From Micromonospora coxensis (GTDB lineage: Bacteria; Actinomycetota; Actinomycetes; Mycobacteriales; Micromonosporaceae): a stretch of 64,000 bases of DNA. Shown here piece after piece: positions 17,846-26,497 of the stretch (positions are counted from its first letter, which is position 1; each line of letters starts with the position of its first letter). The notes under the pieces are model-generated. The model was not told the origin of the DNA. It was given only the letters and a program-made list of their open reading frames with translations, and did no database searches. The stretch spans positions 3,596,001 to 3,660,000 of the forward strand of contig NZ_LT607753.1 in NCBI RefSeq assembly GCF_900090295.1, given 5' to 3'. A program made the position numbers and the translations under genes.

Positions 17846-18412
17846 ATGGCTTCCTGGTCCGAATTCGCCGCCGACGAGCCCCGCCTCGCCGACGGGATCC
17901 GCCTTCTCCTGCAGCAGTACGGGCCGGGCTTCGGCTACCTGGCCACCGTCCGCGCCGACGGCGGCCCCCGGGTGCACCCGGTCTGCCCCGTGATCACCGA
18001 CGAGGGGCTGTTCTGCTTCGTCGTCGACTCGCCGAAACGGCGCGACCTCGAACGCGACGGGCGCTACGCCCTGCACTCCTTCCCGGCGGAGGAGAGCGAC
18101 GACGAGGCGTACGTCGCCGGCCGGGCGCACCCGGTCGCCGATCCGGCCCAGGTGGCCCGGATCGCCCGCCTCGGCCGCGCCGCGCCGCAGGTGGACTGGC
18201 GGCTCTTCGAGTTCAGTGTGGACGTGGCGATGCTGACCCGCCGTGGCCCGGGTGGGTTCGTCCAGCCCGGCGACGGCCCGGGGCGCTCCGCCGTGCAGGT
18301 CTGGCTCGATCCCCGGTCGGCCCACCGCGGCTCGGACGCCGCGGGCGTACCGGATCAGCGGCCGGCCCGGCGCGGACGGCACGGCTTCGACACCCGCCGC
18401 ACCGCCGCCTGA
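17846..18412 (+). CDS. Pyridoxamine 5'-phosphate oxidase-like split-barrel flavoprotein
   Basis: A 188-aa protein of the FMN/F420-binding split-barrel superfamily. The core GFGYLATVRADGGPRVHPVCPV, the strand with FVVDSPKRRDLERDGRYALHSF and the acidic strand that follows are typical of PNPOx-like proteins that bind FMN, F420 or haem. The substrate cannot be read from sequence. It is transcribed alone from an apparently leaderless promoter and ends facing the M43 protease gene across a terminator. Confidence 0.8.
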   Translation: MASWSEFAADEPRLADGIRLLLQQYGPGFGYLATVRADGGPRVHPVCPVITDEGLFCFVVDSPKRRDLERDGRYALHSFPAEESDDEAYVAGRAHPVADPAQVARIARLGRAAPQVDWRLFEFSVDVAMLTRRGPGGFVQPGDGPGRSAVQVWLDPRSAHRGSDAAGVPDQRPARRGRHGFDTRRTAA

Positions 18413-18425
18413 CCCGGAAACGGCC

Positions 18426-18459
18426 GGTGCCGGCCCCGCCGTGAGGCGGAGCCGGCACC
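18426..18459. terminator. Bidirectional terminator
   Basis: GGTGCCGGC (18426-18434) pairs with GCCGGCACC (18451-18459), with inner CGCC/GGCG pairs, between convergent genes. Confidence 0.7.
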
Positions 18460-18476
18460 GGGTGTCGAGGCGGTGA

Positions 18477-19469
18477 TCAGGCCGCGCGGTAGGCGTTCCA
18501 CGCGGTCAGCATGCGGCTCGCCTGCCCAGCGGTGAACTGGTACATGCACGAGTCGTAGGTGTAGTCCATGAAGTTGGTGATCGGGTCCAGGCCGGCGGTC
18601 GTGCAGGTGTCCCGGCCGGTCGGGCACTGGTAGGCCGGCGACGCCTCGGCCGGGGTGTCGGTGACGCTGTCACCCGAGCCGGAGCAGCCACCCTGGAAGG
18701 TGTGGTAGAGGTTCAGCCAGTGGCCGACCTCGTGGGTGCCGGTGTCGCCCTGGTTGTAGTTGGCGGCGGTGCCGTTCGGCAGCGACTCGCTCAGCACGAC
18801 CACGCCGTCCATGCTGTCGAGCTTGCGCTTCGGGAAGGTCGCCCAGCCGAGCAGGCCGTCGCTCAGCTCACCCAGGTACATGTTGAGGGTGTTCTTGCCG
18901 CCCTCGCGGAGCTGGCTCTTCATCTGCCGCTCGGCGGAGGAGCCCTGGACGATCGGGTACCAGGACGGGTTCGTCACCCGGTTGATCTTCTGGAGCTGGA
19001 AGCTGAACGCGGTGGCCGCGCCACCGGTGGCGCCGCTGTAGGACTGGTTGAGCACGTTGATCTGCGACGTGATCATCGAGTCCGGGATGTTGCCGCCGGT
19101 TCGGGTGCCGTCCTCCTGGATGACGTGCACGACGACCGGGATCGTCACGCTGGCCAGCGGGGCGGCGGCCTGGGCGCCGGCGCGGAACTTCGCCCGCTCG
19201 CGCAGCGCGGCGGCCAGGTCGACCTCGCGCTCGCGGACCTGGGCGGCGGTCAGCTCGTTGGGCTCGTGGTCGGCGATCGCGCCCTTCTTGATCCGGGCGT
19301 CCACGTGGACGTCGGCCGGCTCGTCACAGTGCACGTCGGCGCCGGGGGCGGCGGAGAAGGCGGAAGCAGCGGGGACGACGCCCACGGCAGCGGTGCTGAG
19401 CAGCAGCGCGAGGGTCGTCGACGCGACACCGGCGGCGCGCCGGGTCAGCAGGTTGGGACGGAGTCCCAT
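18477..19469 (-). CDS. Secreted zinc metalloprotease, M43/PAPP-A-like metzincin
   Basis: A 330-aa secreted protease. The signal peptide (RRAAGVASTTLALLLSTAAVGVVPAASA) is followed by a propeptide-like region and a catalytic domain with the extended zinc motif H246-E247-V-G-H250-WLNLY-H256, and a Met-turn downstream (NFMDYTYDSCM). This pattern is typical of the pregnancy-associated plasma protein A / cytophagalysin group. Several Cys residues around CSGSG, CPTGRDTC and DSCMY may form disulfides. The start ATG at 19469 has an AAAGAGGTG site upstream. Substrate unknown; a scavenging or developmental role is possible. Confidence 0.88.
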   Translation of the reverse strand: MGLRPNLLTRRAAGVASTTLALLLSTAAVGVVPAASAFSAAPGADVHCDEPADVHVDARIKKGAIADHEPNELTAAQVREREVDLAAALRERAKFRAGAQAAAPLASVTIPVVVHVIQEDGTRTGGNIPDSMITSQINVLNQSYSGATGGAATAFSFQLQKINRVTNPSWYPIVQGSSAERQMKSQLREGGKNTLNMYLGELSDGLLGWATFPKRKLDSMDGVVVLSESLPNGTAANYNQGDTGTHEVGHWLNLYHTFQGGCSGSGDSVTDTPAEASPAYQCPTGRDTCTTAGLDPITNFMDYTYDSCMYQFTAGQASRMLTAWNAYRAA

Positions 19470-19704
19470 GGGCCCACCTCTTTCTCGCGGTGCGACAGGG
19501 GGTGTGTCGCACCGTGGTCGAAAACGTGGGGGTGACGTTACAACCGATCGACAGATTTGAGAACGGCTGTATGTTACCGCCGAGCAACTTTTGGACTGTC
19601 GTCTATACGTCGGGTGGCGGGATGATCACCGTGGGGCGGGGTCGGACGCGCCGGGGGTACCTGGGTGCACGGAGGTGGTGACCTCAGGTACAGTGGTGCC
19701 GCCT

Positions 19705-19778
19705 GCGGGTGTAGTTCAATGGCAGAACATCAGCTTCCCAAGCTGACAGTGCGGGTTCGATTCCCGTCACCCGCTCCA
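19705..19778 (+). tRNA. tRNA-Gly (anticodon CCC)
   Basis: The acceptor stem GCGGGTG/CACCCGC, D-arm, anticodon loop TTCCCAA (anticodon CCC), T-arm GGGTTCGATTCCC and an encoded CCA tail (19776-19778) are all present. It reads GGG codons. Confidence 0.97.
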
Positions 19779-19781
19779 GCG

Positions 19782-19822
19782 TGAGGCCCCAGCTCAGGAC
19801 AGGTTTCCTGGCTGGGGCCTCA
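19782..19822 (+). terminator. tRNA-Gly terminator
   Basis: TGAGGCCCCAGC (19782-19793) pairs with GCTGGGGCCTCA (19811-19822); an inner CAGGA/TCCTG stem extends it. It starts 4 nt after the tRNA. Confidence 0.85.
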
Positions 19823-19972
19823 GTCGTTGCCACCGCATCTTGCGCTGGCCGTGCCCGCTACCTGCCCGATCCCTGCGCTGCCTGATCCGGGAACTGAGCG
19901 CGTCAGCGACGTGCTCGTCGGTGGAAGCGGGGGTCGAGACAACCTTTCACGGCACCGGCACGTGGAAGGGGT

Positions 19973-20488
19973 GTGACAGTCCAATCCACGCCACGGCCGA
20001 CGGATGCCTCGTACGTGGCGTTCGTTGAGGTTGCCTGGCAGCGACACATGCGGCTGGCCCTGCTGCTGACCGGCGACCGATGGCGGGCCGAGGAGTTGCT
20101 CCAGGACAGCCTGGTCAAGATGTACCAGCGGTGGCGCAAGCTGTCGCAGCTCGATGACCCGCACGCCTATCTCCACCGCTGCCTGGTCAACAACCACACC
20201 TCCATCTGGCGGCGGCTGCGCAGAGAACGCCTCGTGGCCGACGTTCCCGACCGTGCCGCATCAGGCGGCGGCGTGGACCACGACGCCATCGCCCTACGCA
20301 GGGCGCTGTTGTCGCTGCCGCCCAGGCAGCGGGCAGTCGTGGTGCTTCGCCATTACGAAGACCTGCCGGAGCGCGAGGTGGCCAAGGTGCTGGGCTGCTC
20401 GATCGGCACGGTCAAGAGTCAGCACGCTCGGGCCATGGAGAAACTCCGGCACCTCGTGGATCAACCCTCCCGCACAGGAAGCAGGTGA
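19973..20488 (+). CDS. SigE-family ECF RNA polymerase sigma factor
   Basis: A 171-aa sigma-70 factor with only regions 2 and 4. Region 2 runs from about residue 17 (FVEVAWQRHMRLALLLTGD...AEELLQDSLVKMYQRW) and region 4 from about 110 (LPPRQRAVVVLRHYEDLPEREVAKVLG with the helix-turn-helix GCSIGTVKSQHARAM). This matches the actinobacterial SigE (TIGR02983-type) group. The GTG start lies just after GGAAGGG. The following membrane-protein gene starts 7 nt after the stop and is the likely partner. Confidence 0.92.
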   Translation: MTVQSTPRPTDASYVAFVEVAWQRHMRLALLLTGDRWRAEELLQDSLVKMYQRWRKLSQLDDPHAYLHRCLVNNHTSIWRRLRRERLVADVPDRAASGGGVDHDAIALRRALLSLPPRQRAVVVLRHYEDLPEREVAKVLGCSIGTVKSQHARAMEKLRHLVDQPSRTGSR

Positions 20489-20495
20489 AATCGGT

Positions 20496-21380
20496 ATGAA
20501 CAGCCTCGATGAGCGACTCGCCAACGGGTTGCACAGCCTTGTCGACGGGGAGCCTGACTCCACGCCGCCAGTGGGACTGCTGCTGGAGCGTGGCCGCCGG
20601 GCGCGCCGCCGCCGGGCCGGCGTCGTCAGCGGGACCCTCGCCGTGCTGGCGCTCGGCGCGATCGGCACCGTCAGCCTCGTGCAGCCGGCGACGGTGGCCC
20701 GTCCCGGTGGCGTGGCTGAGTCGGCGCCCGGGATCGCGGCTCCGCGGATGAAGTTGGCTTCGGCCGTCGCGGCCAGCGAGAACATCAGTTACCGGCTACG
20801 GCTGACCACGGCCACCCAGTGGGGACCCGGTCAGACGTACGAGGGGGCGTTCGACCCGAAGACCGCCACCGGGTACGTCCGTGCGCCGCAGGAGGACTCG
20901 GTGATGACCGAGCTGCTGATCAACGGCACCAGGTACATCGGCGGGGAACCGCCGCTCGGCGCGCTGCCGCCCGACAAGGGCCCGGAACACGAGAAGTACG
21001 GGCGCTACGGACAGTACCCGGGCAAGTACGACCGCCTGTCGCTCTACGGTGACCCGGACACGGTCCTGGATGCTGCGGCACCCGACCCGGCGGCGCTGTT
21101 CAAGGCACTCAAGACGGCGAACGCGACCGTTCGCGAGAACCCGGACGGCACGCTGCACTTCGCGTACGCCATGCAACACAAGGATGGGTCAACCACTACG
21201 TCGGGTGACATCACGCGTGATGCCGACGGCCGGATCGCGAAGGTGACGCTCAACGGCACGTGGCAGTCGACGGCGAAGGGCCGGCTCGACACCGGCACCT
21301 CCACCGCGACGCTCGAACTGTTCGACTACGGCGTCGAGGTGAAGGTGAAACCCCCGACCGACGTCGTCCCGGCCGAGTAG
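20496..21380 (+). CDS. Membrane-anchored partner of the SigE-family sigma factor
   Basis: A 294-aa protein with a short cytoplasmic N-terminus, an Arg cluster (residues 34-40), one membrane helix (about 42-62) and an extracytoplasmic domain of about 230 residues. The outer domain has alternating beta-type segments (TYEGAFDPKTATGYVR, GDITRDADGRIAKVTL) resembling lipoprotein LppX/LolA-like folds; this resemblance is only by eye. The gene follows the sigma factor at 7 nt, the usual place for an anti-sigma or signal-sensing protein, but I see no ZAS or HxxxCxxC zinc motif. Confidence 0.7.
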   Translation: MNSLDERLANGLHSLVDGEPDSTPPVGLLLERGRRARRRRAGVVSGTLAVLALGAIGTVSLVQPATVARPGGVAESAPGIAAPRMKLASAVAASENISYRLRLTTATQWGPGQTYEGAFDPKTATGYVRAPQEDSVMTELLINGTRYIGGEPPLGALPPDKGPEHEKYGRYGQYPGKYDRLSLYGDPDTVLDAAAPDPAALFKALKTANATVRENPDGTLHFAYAMQHKDGSTTTSGDITRDADGRIAKVTLNGTWQSTAKGRLDTGTSTATLELFDYGVEVKVKPPTDVVPAE

Positions 21381-21613
21381 AGGTCCTTGCGGGACAGGGC
21401 GCCACGTGTGTCGCGCCCTGTCCCGCCGGATCCGCCCGATACGAGATGATCCATGGCCGCCGAGGCGCGCCGCGTCATGTCGATGGGCGTGCGGAGGTCT
21501 TGAGGGCTCGCGACGGCGATGAGTCTCGTTACGGTGTCCAGTCTGTACTCCCGTGCACCCGATCTCCCGGCCATCGGGGAGAGCGTCACGACCGCTACGT
21601 ACAGGAGGCAAGC

Positions 21614-22267
21614 GTGAAACTTCTACTCACGTCCGCGGGCGTCATGAACCCGAGCATCCGCGCTGCGCTGGTCGACCTGCTGGGCAAGCCGATCGCCGAC
21701 TCCAGTGCCCTCTGCATCCCTACGGCCGCCCACGCCATGGGCGGGCCAGCCTCGGCCTGGCGCTTCATCACCGGGCAGACGCCGCTACCCATGTGCGACC
21801 TGGGCTGGAAGTCGCTGGGCGTCCTCGAGCTGACAGCGCTGCCCAGCATCGGCGAGGAGCGGTGGGTCCCCTGGGTCCGGGAGGCCGACGTCATGCTCGT
21901 GGCCGGCGGCGATGCGACGTACCTGTGCCACTGGATGCGGCAGTCCGGGCTGGCGGATCTCCTGCCGTCGCTGCGGGACACCGTCTGGGTGGGGTTGAGT
22001 GCCGGGAGCATGGTGCTGACCCCCCGGATCGGTGCGGACTTCGTCGAGTGGCAGTCCGCGCCCGACGACCGCACACTGGGGGTCGTCGACTTCTCGATCT
22101 TCACGCACCTGGGTCTCGAGCCGGACAACACCATGGCTGGTGCCGAGAAGTGGGCGGCCGAGATCGCGGGTCCGGCGTACGCGATCGACGACCAGACGGC
22201 CATCAAGGTGACCGACGGCACCGTCGAGGTCGTATCCGAGGGGCACTGGAGGCTGTTCCCCGCGTAG
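21614..22267 (+). CDS. Peptidase E-like serine peptidase (family S51)
   Basis: A 217-aa class I glutamine-amidotransferase-fold peptidase. The nucleophile elbow VGLSAGSM places the catalytic Ser at S129, and the GGDATYL segment is the family's oxyanion/loop motif. Peptidase E cleaves Asp-X dipeptides, while related proteins have other roles. The GTG at 21614 follows AGGAGG (21603-21608) with 5-nt spacing, a strong site. Codon usage here is more relaxed than in the flanking core genes. Confidence 0.85.
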   Translation: MKLLLTSAGVMNPSIRAALVDLLGKPIADSSALCIPTAAHAMGGPASAWRFITGQTPLPMCDLGWKSLGVLELTALPSIGEERWVPWVREADVMLVAGGDATYLCHWMRQSGLADLLPSLRDTVWVGLSAGSMVLTPRIGADFVEWQSAPDDRTLGVVDFSIFTHLGLEPDNTMAGAEKWAAEIAGPAYAIDDQTAIKVTDGTVEVVSEGHWRLFPA

Positions 22268-22360
22268 CCGCGGCCACCAGCGATCGGCGTGGCGAAGCGC
22301 CGGACGACACTCCCTGCCAGGGCCTTCGACGTTCCCGGGCCACGATGCGGGGCCGGGTGA

Positions 22361-22897
22361 CTAACTCGGCCAGCCGACAGCGTCGAGGAACTCCTCCACC
22401 GCCACCACGACTCGACCGAGCACCGCGATCGACTCGGTGAGCGGGCCCGGCACGTACATGCCGTGGTCCGCGCCTTCCACCTCCAGCACATGGGGCGACA
22501 ACCGGCGGGCGACGTCACCGTCCCACAGCTTGTCGGCGGTGCCCCCCACGAGCAGGAACGGCGCGGTCGCACGGCCCAACGCATCGACCACCCACGGCAG
22601 GGTGAGCAGGGGCGTGAGCCACACGGCGGGCAACGACCTCTCGGCGGCGATCGCTGCCGCGTTCGTGCCGAGCGACTTGCCGATCAGCAGCGGACGACCG
22701 CCGATGGTGTCGATCAGCGGGGTGACCTCACCGCGAACCCAGCTCTCGATCTCGGGCTGATCAAGCTTCGGGAACTCCTGGGACCACGAGTACCGATGTA
22801 CTGCTGCGCCCCGCTGATCCGCCACATCGCCGGCATACATCAGCAGGGGAGCGCCCGGTCCGAACCAGGCGCCGGGAATCACGACAGCGTCCGCCAT
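22361..22897 (-). CDS. Small alpha/beta-hydrolase-like protein (copy 1)
   Basis: A 178-aa protein with an alpha/beta-hydrolase nucleophile elbow (GKSLGTNAAA), a conserved strand APFLLVGGTADKLWDG bearing the likely acidic residue, and a C-terminal His (EGADHGMYVPG). The lid region is minimal. It is clearly paralogous to the gene at 32980 (same length; LPAVWLTPLL, APFLLVGGTAD, VPGPL shared). Substrate unknown. The ATG at 22897 has TAAGGT ending 7 nt upstream and no SD. It is convergent with peptidase E. Confidence 0.75.
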   Translation of the reverse strand: MADAVVIPGAWFGPGAPLLMYAGDVADQRGAAVHRYSWSQEFPKLDQPEIESWVRGEVTPLIDTIGGRPLLIGKSLGTNAAAIAAERSLPAVWLTPLLTLPWVVDALGRATAPFLLVGGTADKLWDGDVARRLSPHVLEVEGADHGMYVPGPLTESIAVLGRVVVAVEEFLDAVGWPS

Positions 22898-22904
22898 GCG
22901 GACG

Positions 22905-22910
22905 ACCTTA
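22905..22910 (-). promoter_or_regulatory. -10 element of leaderless hydrolase gene
   Basis: On the reverse strand TAAGGT ends 7 nt before the ATG at 22897, with no SD. Confidence 0.5.
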
Positions 22911-22980
22911 CGACGTCGAGGCGGCACGGGTGGTTGCGTCGGTGACCGGGGACGGTCCCGCCCGGCCCGCGGAGTTCGGC

Positions 22981-23015
22981 CGGTGCCCGTCCGGCGGGTG
23001 GCCGGACGGGCACCG
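22981..23015 (-). terminator. Terminator of the 23023 secreted protein gene
   Basis: A perfect 15-bp stem (22981-22995 with 23001-23015) and 5-nt loop directly follow the reverse-strand gene. Confidence 0.8.
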
Positions 23016-23022
23016 CGCCGGG

Positions 23023-24693
23023 TCAGCGGTGGCTGTAGGTGCCCACGATCGCTCCGCGTACCGAGGTGTCGTGGCTGTGGTGCGCCGACGCGAACGTGGC
23101 GTCACCGTCGAAGCGGACGTGGTACCGGTACTGGCCGCTCGTCGGCGGCGTGTCGGTGAAGGTGAAGGAGCCGTCGGCGGCGAGGCGTACCGGCGGCAGG
23201 TCCGTCGAGGTGGTGCCGCTGCGGGTGGTGACGTCCCGCCACACCACGAGCGACCCGGCCGGGGTGGGGACGGCGCCGGCGGTGCTCAGTACGCCGCTGA
23301 GCTGGATCGGCCTGCCGGCGCTGGTGGTCGCCGGCCCGGTCAGGGTCAGCGTGGTCGCGTGGCGGGTCACCTCCACCGTGGTCGTGACCTTGCTCCAGCG
23401 GAAGGTGGGGCTGCCGTCCCAGAGCGCGCCGTAGGTGACGGCGCCGCCGACGGGCGGGGTGTCGGTGACGCGGAAGGTGCCGTCAGCGGCGGTCGTCACG
23501 CCGGGCAGGAGGGCGGTGGTGCCGTCGGGCAGCGTACGAGTGATCTCCAGCGGCTGCGCGCCCGGCGTCGAGCCGTCGGCGAAGGCGAGCCGGCCGGTCA
23601 GCGCGAACGGTTCGAGCGCGGTCGCCCCGGCCGCCGCCGTCAGGGTCAGGGTGGACGCGGGCAGGGTCGCCCCCTCCACCCGCCACAGGTAGTACCGGTT
23701 GCGCTGCCGGTCCTCCTGCAGGGCGAACAGGTCGTCCCCCAGGACGGAGAGGCTGCCGGTCCGCAGCGAGGCGTTGTTGGTGACGTTGGTCTGGTAGGTC
23801 CGCTGCGCCGTGGCGGCGTCGTACACCGTGGCGTACGGGCTGTACATCGAGCCGTAGAAGGCCCCGGCGACGTGTGCGCCGTCGGCGCTGAGGGCGACCG
23901 CGCCCGGGCTGCCCGGGTACTCCGCCCCGGTGCCGTAGGTGCGCACCTTGGCCAGGGTCGTGGTGTCCCACGCGTCGAAGCCCGAGGTGGCGAAGACGGA
24001 GATCGCCGTCGCGCCGTCGGGGGTGACGGTGAGGTCGGTCAGGTTGGACAGGCCGTGCTGGGATCCGCTGACGGTGCCGCGGAGCGTCGCCGGGGTGGTG
24101 CGCACGTCGTACACCCGCAGGCTGCCCGGGTTGATCCCGGCCTCGCCGGCCACCACGGTGTCGCCGCCGGCGGCGACCATGGGCGCGCCGTACATGCGGG
24201 TCGCGACCTGGACCGGAGCGGGCGCCGGCACGGACAGGTCGAGACCGAGCACCCCGCCGTCGAAGCTGCCCTTGACGCCGTAGCCGACCCAGAGCCGGTC
24301 GCCGGCCAGGGACAGGTTCTCCGGCGACGGGTACCCGGCCAGGTCGATCCGCCGGGTGACGGCGCGGGTGGCCGTGTCGATCTCGGCCACCTCGCCGGAG
24401 CCGGTCAGCGCCGCGTAGAGCCGAGCGCCGTCGGGCGTGACGGCCAGGCCGGTCGGGTTGGCCAGGCCGGTGATGACGCCGGTGATCGTGCCGCGGCCGT
24501 CGGCGATCACGATCCGGTCGTTCGCGGAGACGAAGACCCTGCCGCCGGCGGCGGCGGTGTCGGCGAGGCCGGTGACACCCTCGATCAGGGTCGTGGTGTC
24601 CCTCGCGGCGGCCGGTGTGCTGGTGGCGAGGAGGCCGGCCCCCGCGACCAGCGTCGACGCCAGAACTGAACCGATCACTGTGCGAAACCGCAC
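23023..24693 (-). CDS. Secreted beta-propeller protein with bacterial Ig-like domains
   Basis: A 556-aa secreted protein. The signal peptide (MRFRTVIGSVLASTLVAGAGLL...AAA) is followed by a YncE/NHL-like propeller region (about 35-340) with repeated blade motifs (GLAVTPDGARLYAA, DLTVTPDGATAISVF, AVALSADGAHVAGAF). Two to three Ig-like segments follow (about 345-556) with LTLTAAAGATALEPFALTG, TLTLTGPATTSAGRP and the closing YHVRFDGDATFASAHH pattern. No catalytic residues are recognised; binding or adhesion is a guess. It is monocistronic with its own terminator. A second, longer propeller protein lies 1.8 kb away. Confidence 0.8.
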   Translation of the reverse strand: MRFRTVIGSVLASTLVAGAGLLATSTPAAARDTTTLIEGVTGLADTAAAGGRVFVSANDRIVIADGRGTITGVITGLANPTGLAVTPDGARLYAALTGSGEVAEIDTATRAVTRRIDLAGYPSPENLSLAGDRLWVGYGVKGSFDGGVLGLDLSVPAPAPVQVATRMYGAPMVAAGGDTVVAGEAGINPGSLRVYDVRTTPATLRGTVSGSQHGLSNLTDLTVTPDGATAISVFATSGFDAWDTTTLAKVRTYGTGAEYPGSPGAVALSADGAHVAGAFYGSMYSPYATVYDAATAQRTYQTNVTNNASLRTGSLSVLGDDLFALQEDRQRNRYYLWRVEGATLPASTLTLTAAAGATALEPFALTGRLAFADGSTPGAQPLEITRTLPDGTTALLPGVTTAADGTFRVTDTPPVGGAVTYGALWDGSPTFRWSKVTTTVEVTRHATTLTLTGPATTSAGRPIQLSGVLSTAGAVPTPAGSLVVWRDVTTRSGTTSTDLPPVRLAADGSFTFTDTPPTSGQYRYHVRFDGDATFASAHHSHDTSVRGAIVGTYSHR

Positions 24694-24881
24694 GTGCGGT
24701 CTCCCTTCGGTTGTCTACCCCCGTGAGGCCACGGCAGTTCGACGACCCATGGGTGGGACGTCGACGCCGGGCGGACGGCGACAAGATCGTCGCCTCTCCT
24801 GGTGAGGCGACCATCAGACCGGAGCCGTTACACAGTGGATCGCGGTACCGGCGAGCAGCCGCGCGCGGCGTCCTGCGCACC

Positions 24882-24915
24882 GGCCCCGGCCGGGACGGGC
24901 GTCCCGGCCGGGGCC
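24882..24915 (-). terminator. Terminator of the DUF899 gene
   Basis: GGCCCCGGCCGGGAC (24882-24896) pairs perfectly with 24901-24915 around a GGGC loop, 53 nt after the reverse-strand stop codon. Confidence 0.8.
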
Positions 24916-24968
24916 TCGGTCGACGTCATCGCCGGGCCACTCCCGCCCGCCGACGGTGCGAACGATCG

Positions 24969-25697
24969 TCAGCACTGCCCGCAGCACGACTGCGCGGACG
25001 CGACGCCCGGGCGGTTCCACTGCGCCGTCGGGCGGCCGTCGACCCGCCACGGGTGCCCGCTCACCTTCGGCCAGCCCTCGGGCGCGTCCTCCCAGGGCTC
25101 CTGCCGGCCGTACACGGTGAGGTCGAGGGCGTGGTAGCTGGTCATCAACGCCTCCGTACCCCGCCCGGTGGTCCAGTACGTCTCGTAGACCTGGTCGCCG
25201 TCGCGCAGGTAGCAGGCGATCAGCCCGAAGCCGCGCCCGTCCACCAGCGCCGGGTCGGAGTCCCTCGCCGAGTACCAGGGGAACGGATAGCCCATGAACT
25301 CGGCGAACGGGGCGCTCTCCTCGTAGGAGCCCTGGCAGAACACGGCGTAGGTGACGTCCCGGGCGTGCAGGTAGTCGAGCATCTGCATGTGGCAGGTCGC
25401 GAAGGTGCACCCCTCGCACTGGTCCTCGTACGGCTTGCCGTCGTGCCACATGTGGAAGTAGGCCATCAGCATCCGGCGGCCCTCGAACACGTCCACCAGC
25501 GGGGTCTCCCCACCCGGCCCGCGCACCGTCACCGGTGGCATCAGCGTCATCGGCAGTTGCCGGCGCGCGGCGGCGATCGCGTCCCCCTCGCGGGTGTGCG
25601 CCTTCTCCCGGGCCAGCAGTTCGTCGCGCTCACGCAGCCAGGTCTTCCGGTCGACGACCGGGGGCATGGCGGCGCTGCGGGCTGGGGTGACCGTCAA
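24969..25697 (-). CDS. DUF899 thioredoxin-fold family protein
   Basis: A 242-aa protein of the DUF899 / AhpC-TSA-related family. Conserved features include the opening WLRERDELLAREKAHTR, LMAYFHMWHDGKP, the Cys cluster CEGCTFATCHMQ, and YPFPWYS. The C-terminus ends with a CCGQC motif. Function is unknown; a redox role is inferred from the fold and cysteines. The TTG at 25697 is chosen because GAAGGAGAG sits about 6 nt upstream; a GTG at 25730 would add 11 residues. The GNAT gene upstream on the same strand ends 135 nt away. Confidence 0.8.
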   Translation of the reverse strand: MTVTPARSAAMPPVVDRKTWLRERDELLAREKAHTREGDAIAAARRQLPMTLMPPVTVRGPGGETPLVDVFEGRRMLMAYFHMWHDGKPYEDQCEGCTFATCHMQMLDYLHARDVTYAVFCQGSYEESAPFAEFMGYPFPWYSARDSDPALVDGRGFGLIACYLRDGDQVYETYWTTGRGTEALMTSYHALDLTVYGRQEPWEDAPEGWPKVSGHPWRVDGRPTAQWNRPGVASAQSCCGQC

Positions 25698-25832
25698 GGC
25701 TCTCTCCTTCGTGGAGTCGGAGTGCGTCACAGGTATGGACGAGCGGACCGGCCTATCGTCATCGGTCGGTCCCCTCGGCGCCCGTCACGTGCCGCCCGTC
25801 GACCCGGCCGCGACTCGGGAGCGACCGCCCGG

Positions 25833-26405
25833 TCACCCCGCCGGGCGGGACATGATCCAGGTGGGCACCGGTCGGGGCAGGGCGCGGACCACCTCCCACC
25901 CGGCCCGGCGGTACATCTCGACGTTGCCGGGGTTGCTGGTCTCCAGCACCGCCGGCAGGCCGTCCTCGGCGGCCCGGCACAGGCCGGCCCGCATGACGGC
26001 GTGCCCCCAGCGTCGACCCGTGCTGTCCGGGTGGGTGCCCAGCACGCCGAGATACCAGTACGGGCCGGTCGGCAGCGCGTCGTGCACCGCCTCGTCGTAC
26101 GCGTGGACGCGGGCCAGCGCGTCGGCGGGGAGACGGGCGGCGAGCGGGTCGTCCGCCACCCCGCCCCCGGCCGCCGGTGGCTCCCAGATCGCGACCGACG
26201 CGCCACGGCCGATCGTCCAGATCGACCCCTTGTGCACCCGCTTGTCGAAGAGGTGTCCGAAGAAGACGGCGGCGTACCGCGGGTAGGTCGCGTCGTCCGG
26301 GAACAGGTACCGCAGGACGGGATCCGCCGGGAAGGCGGCGACCAGCGAGCCGACGGTCCGGTCCCGGTCCGCCGGGGTGGCGATGGTGATCTCAGGCGCT
26401 GTCAC
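25833..26405 (-). CDS. GNAT-family acetyltransferase
   Basis: A 190-aa acetyltransferase with the N-terminal ATPADRDRTVGSLVAAFPADPVLRYLFPD segment, the central strand YWYLGVLGTHPDSTGRRWGHAVMRAG carrying the acetyl-CoA pyrophosphate loop (GRRWG in the position of Q/RxxGxG/A), and LETSNPGNVEMYRRAGWEVV. The loop departs slightly from the consensus. Substrate unknown. The GTG at 26405 has TAGCGT ending 8 nt upstream and no SD. Confidence 0.85.
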   Translation of the reverse strand: MTAPEITIATPADRDRTVGSLVAAFPADPVLRYLFPDDATYPRYAAVFFGHLFDKRVHKGSIWTIGRGASVAIWEPPAAGGGVADDPLAARLPADALARVHAYDEAVHDALPTGPYWYLGVLGTHPDSTGRRWGHAVMRAGLCRAAEDGLPAVLETSNPGNVEMYRRAGWEVVRALPRPVPTWIMSRPAG

Positions 26406-26413
26406 GTCGTCCG

Positions 26414-26419
26414 ACGCTA
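26414..26419 (-). promoter_or_regulatory. -10 element of GNAT gene
   Basis: On the reverse strand TAGCGT ends 8 nt before the GTG at 26405, with no SD, which fits a leaderless or near-leaderless transcript. Confidence 0.4.
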
Positions 26420-26428
26420 CCCACCGGC

Positions 26429-26470
26429 GACGGGGCACCGGCCAGGAATTTTCCCGGCCGGTGCCCCGTC
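26429..26470 (-). terminator. Terminator of the large secreted protein gene
   Basis: GACGGGGCACCGGCC (26429-26443) pairs perfectly with 26456-26470; the 12-nt loop is AT-rich. Confidence 0.75.
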
Positions 26471-26497
26471 CGGGTCAACCGGGTGCGGTCGCGCCGG

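Noticed and set aside
19705..19778. tRNA-Gly as an integration site with attL/attR
   Set aside because: No integrase and no second copy of the tRNA 3' end were seen within the window.
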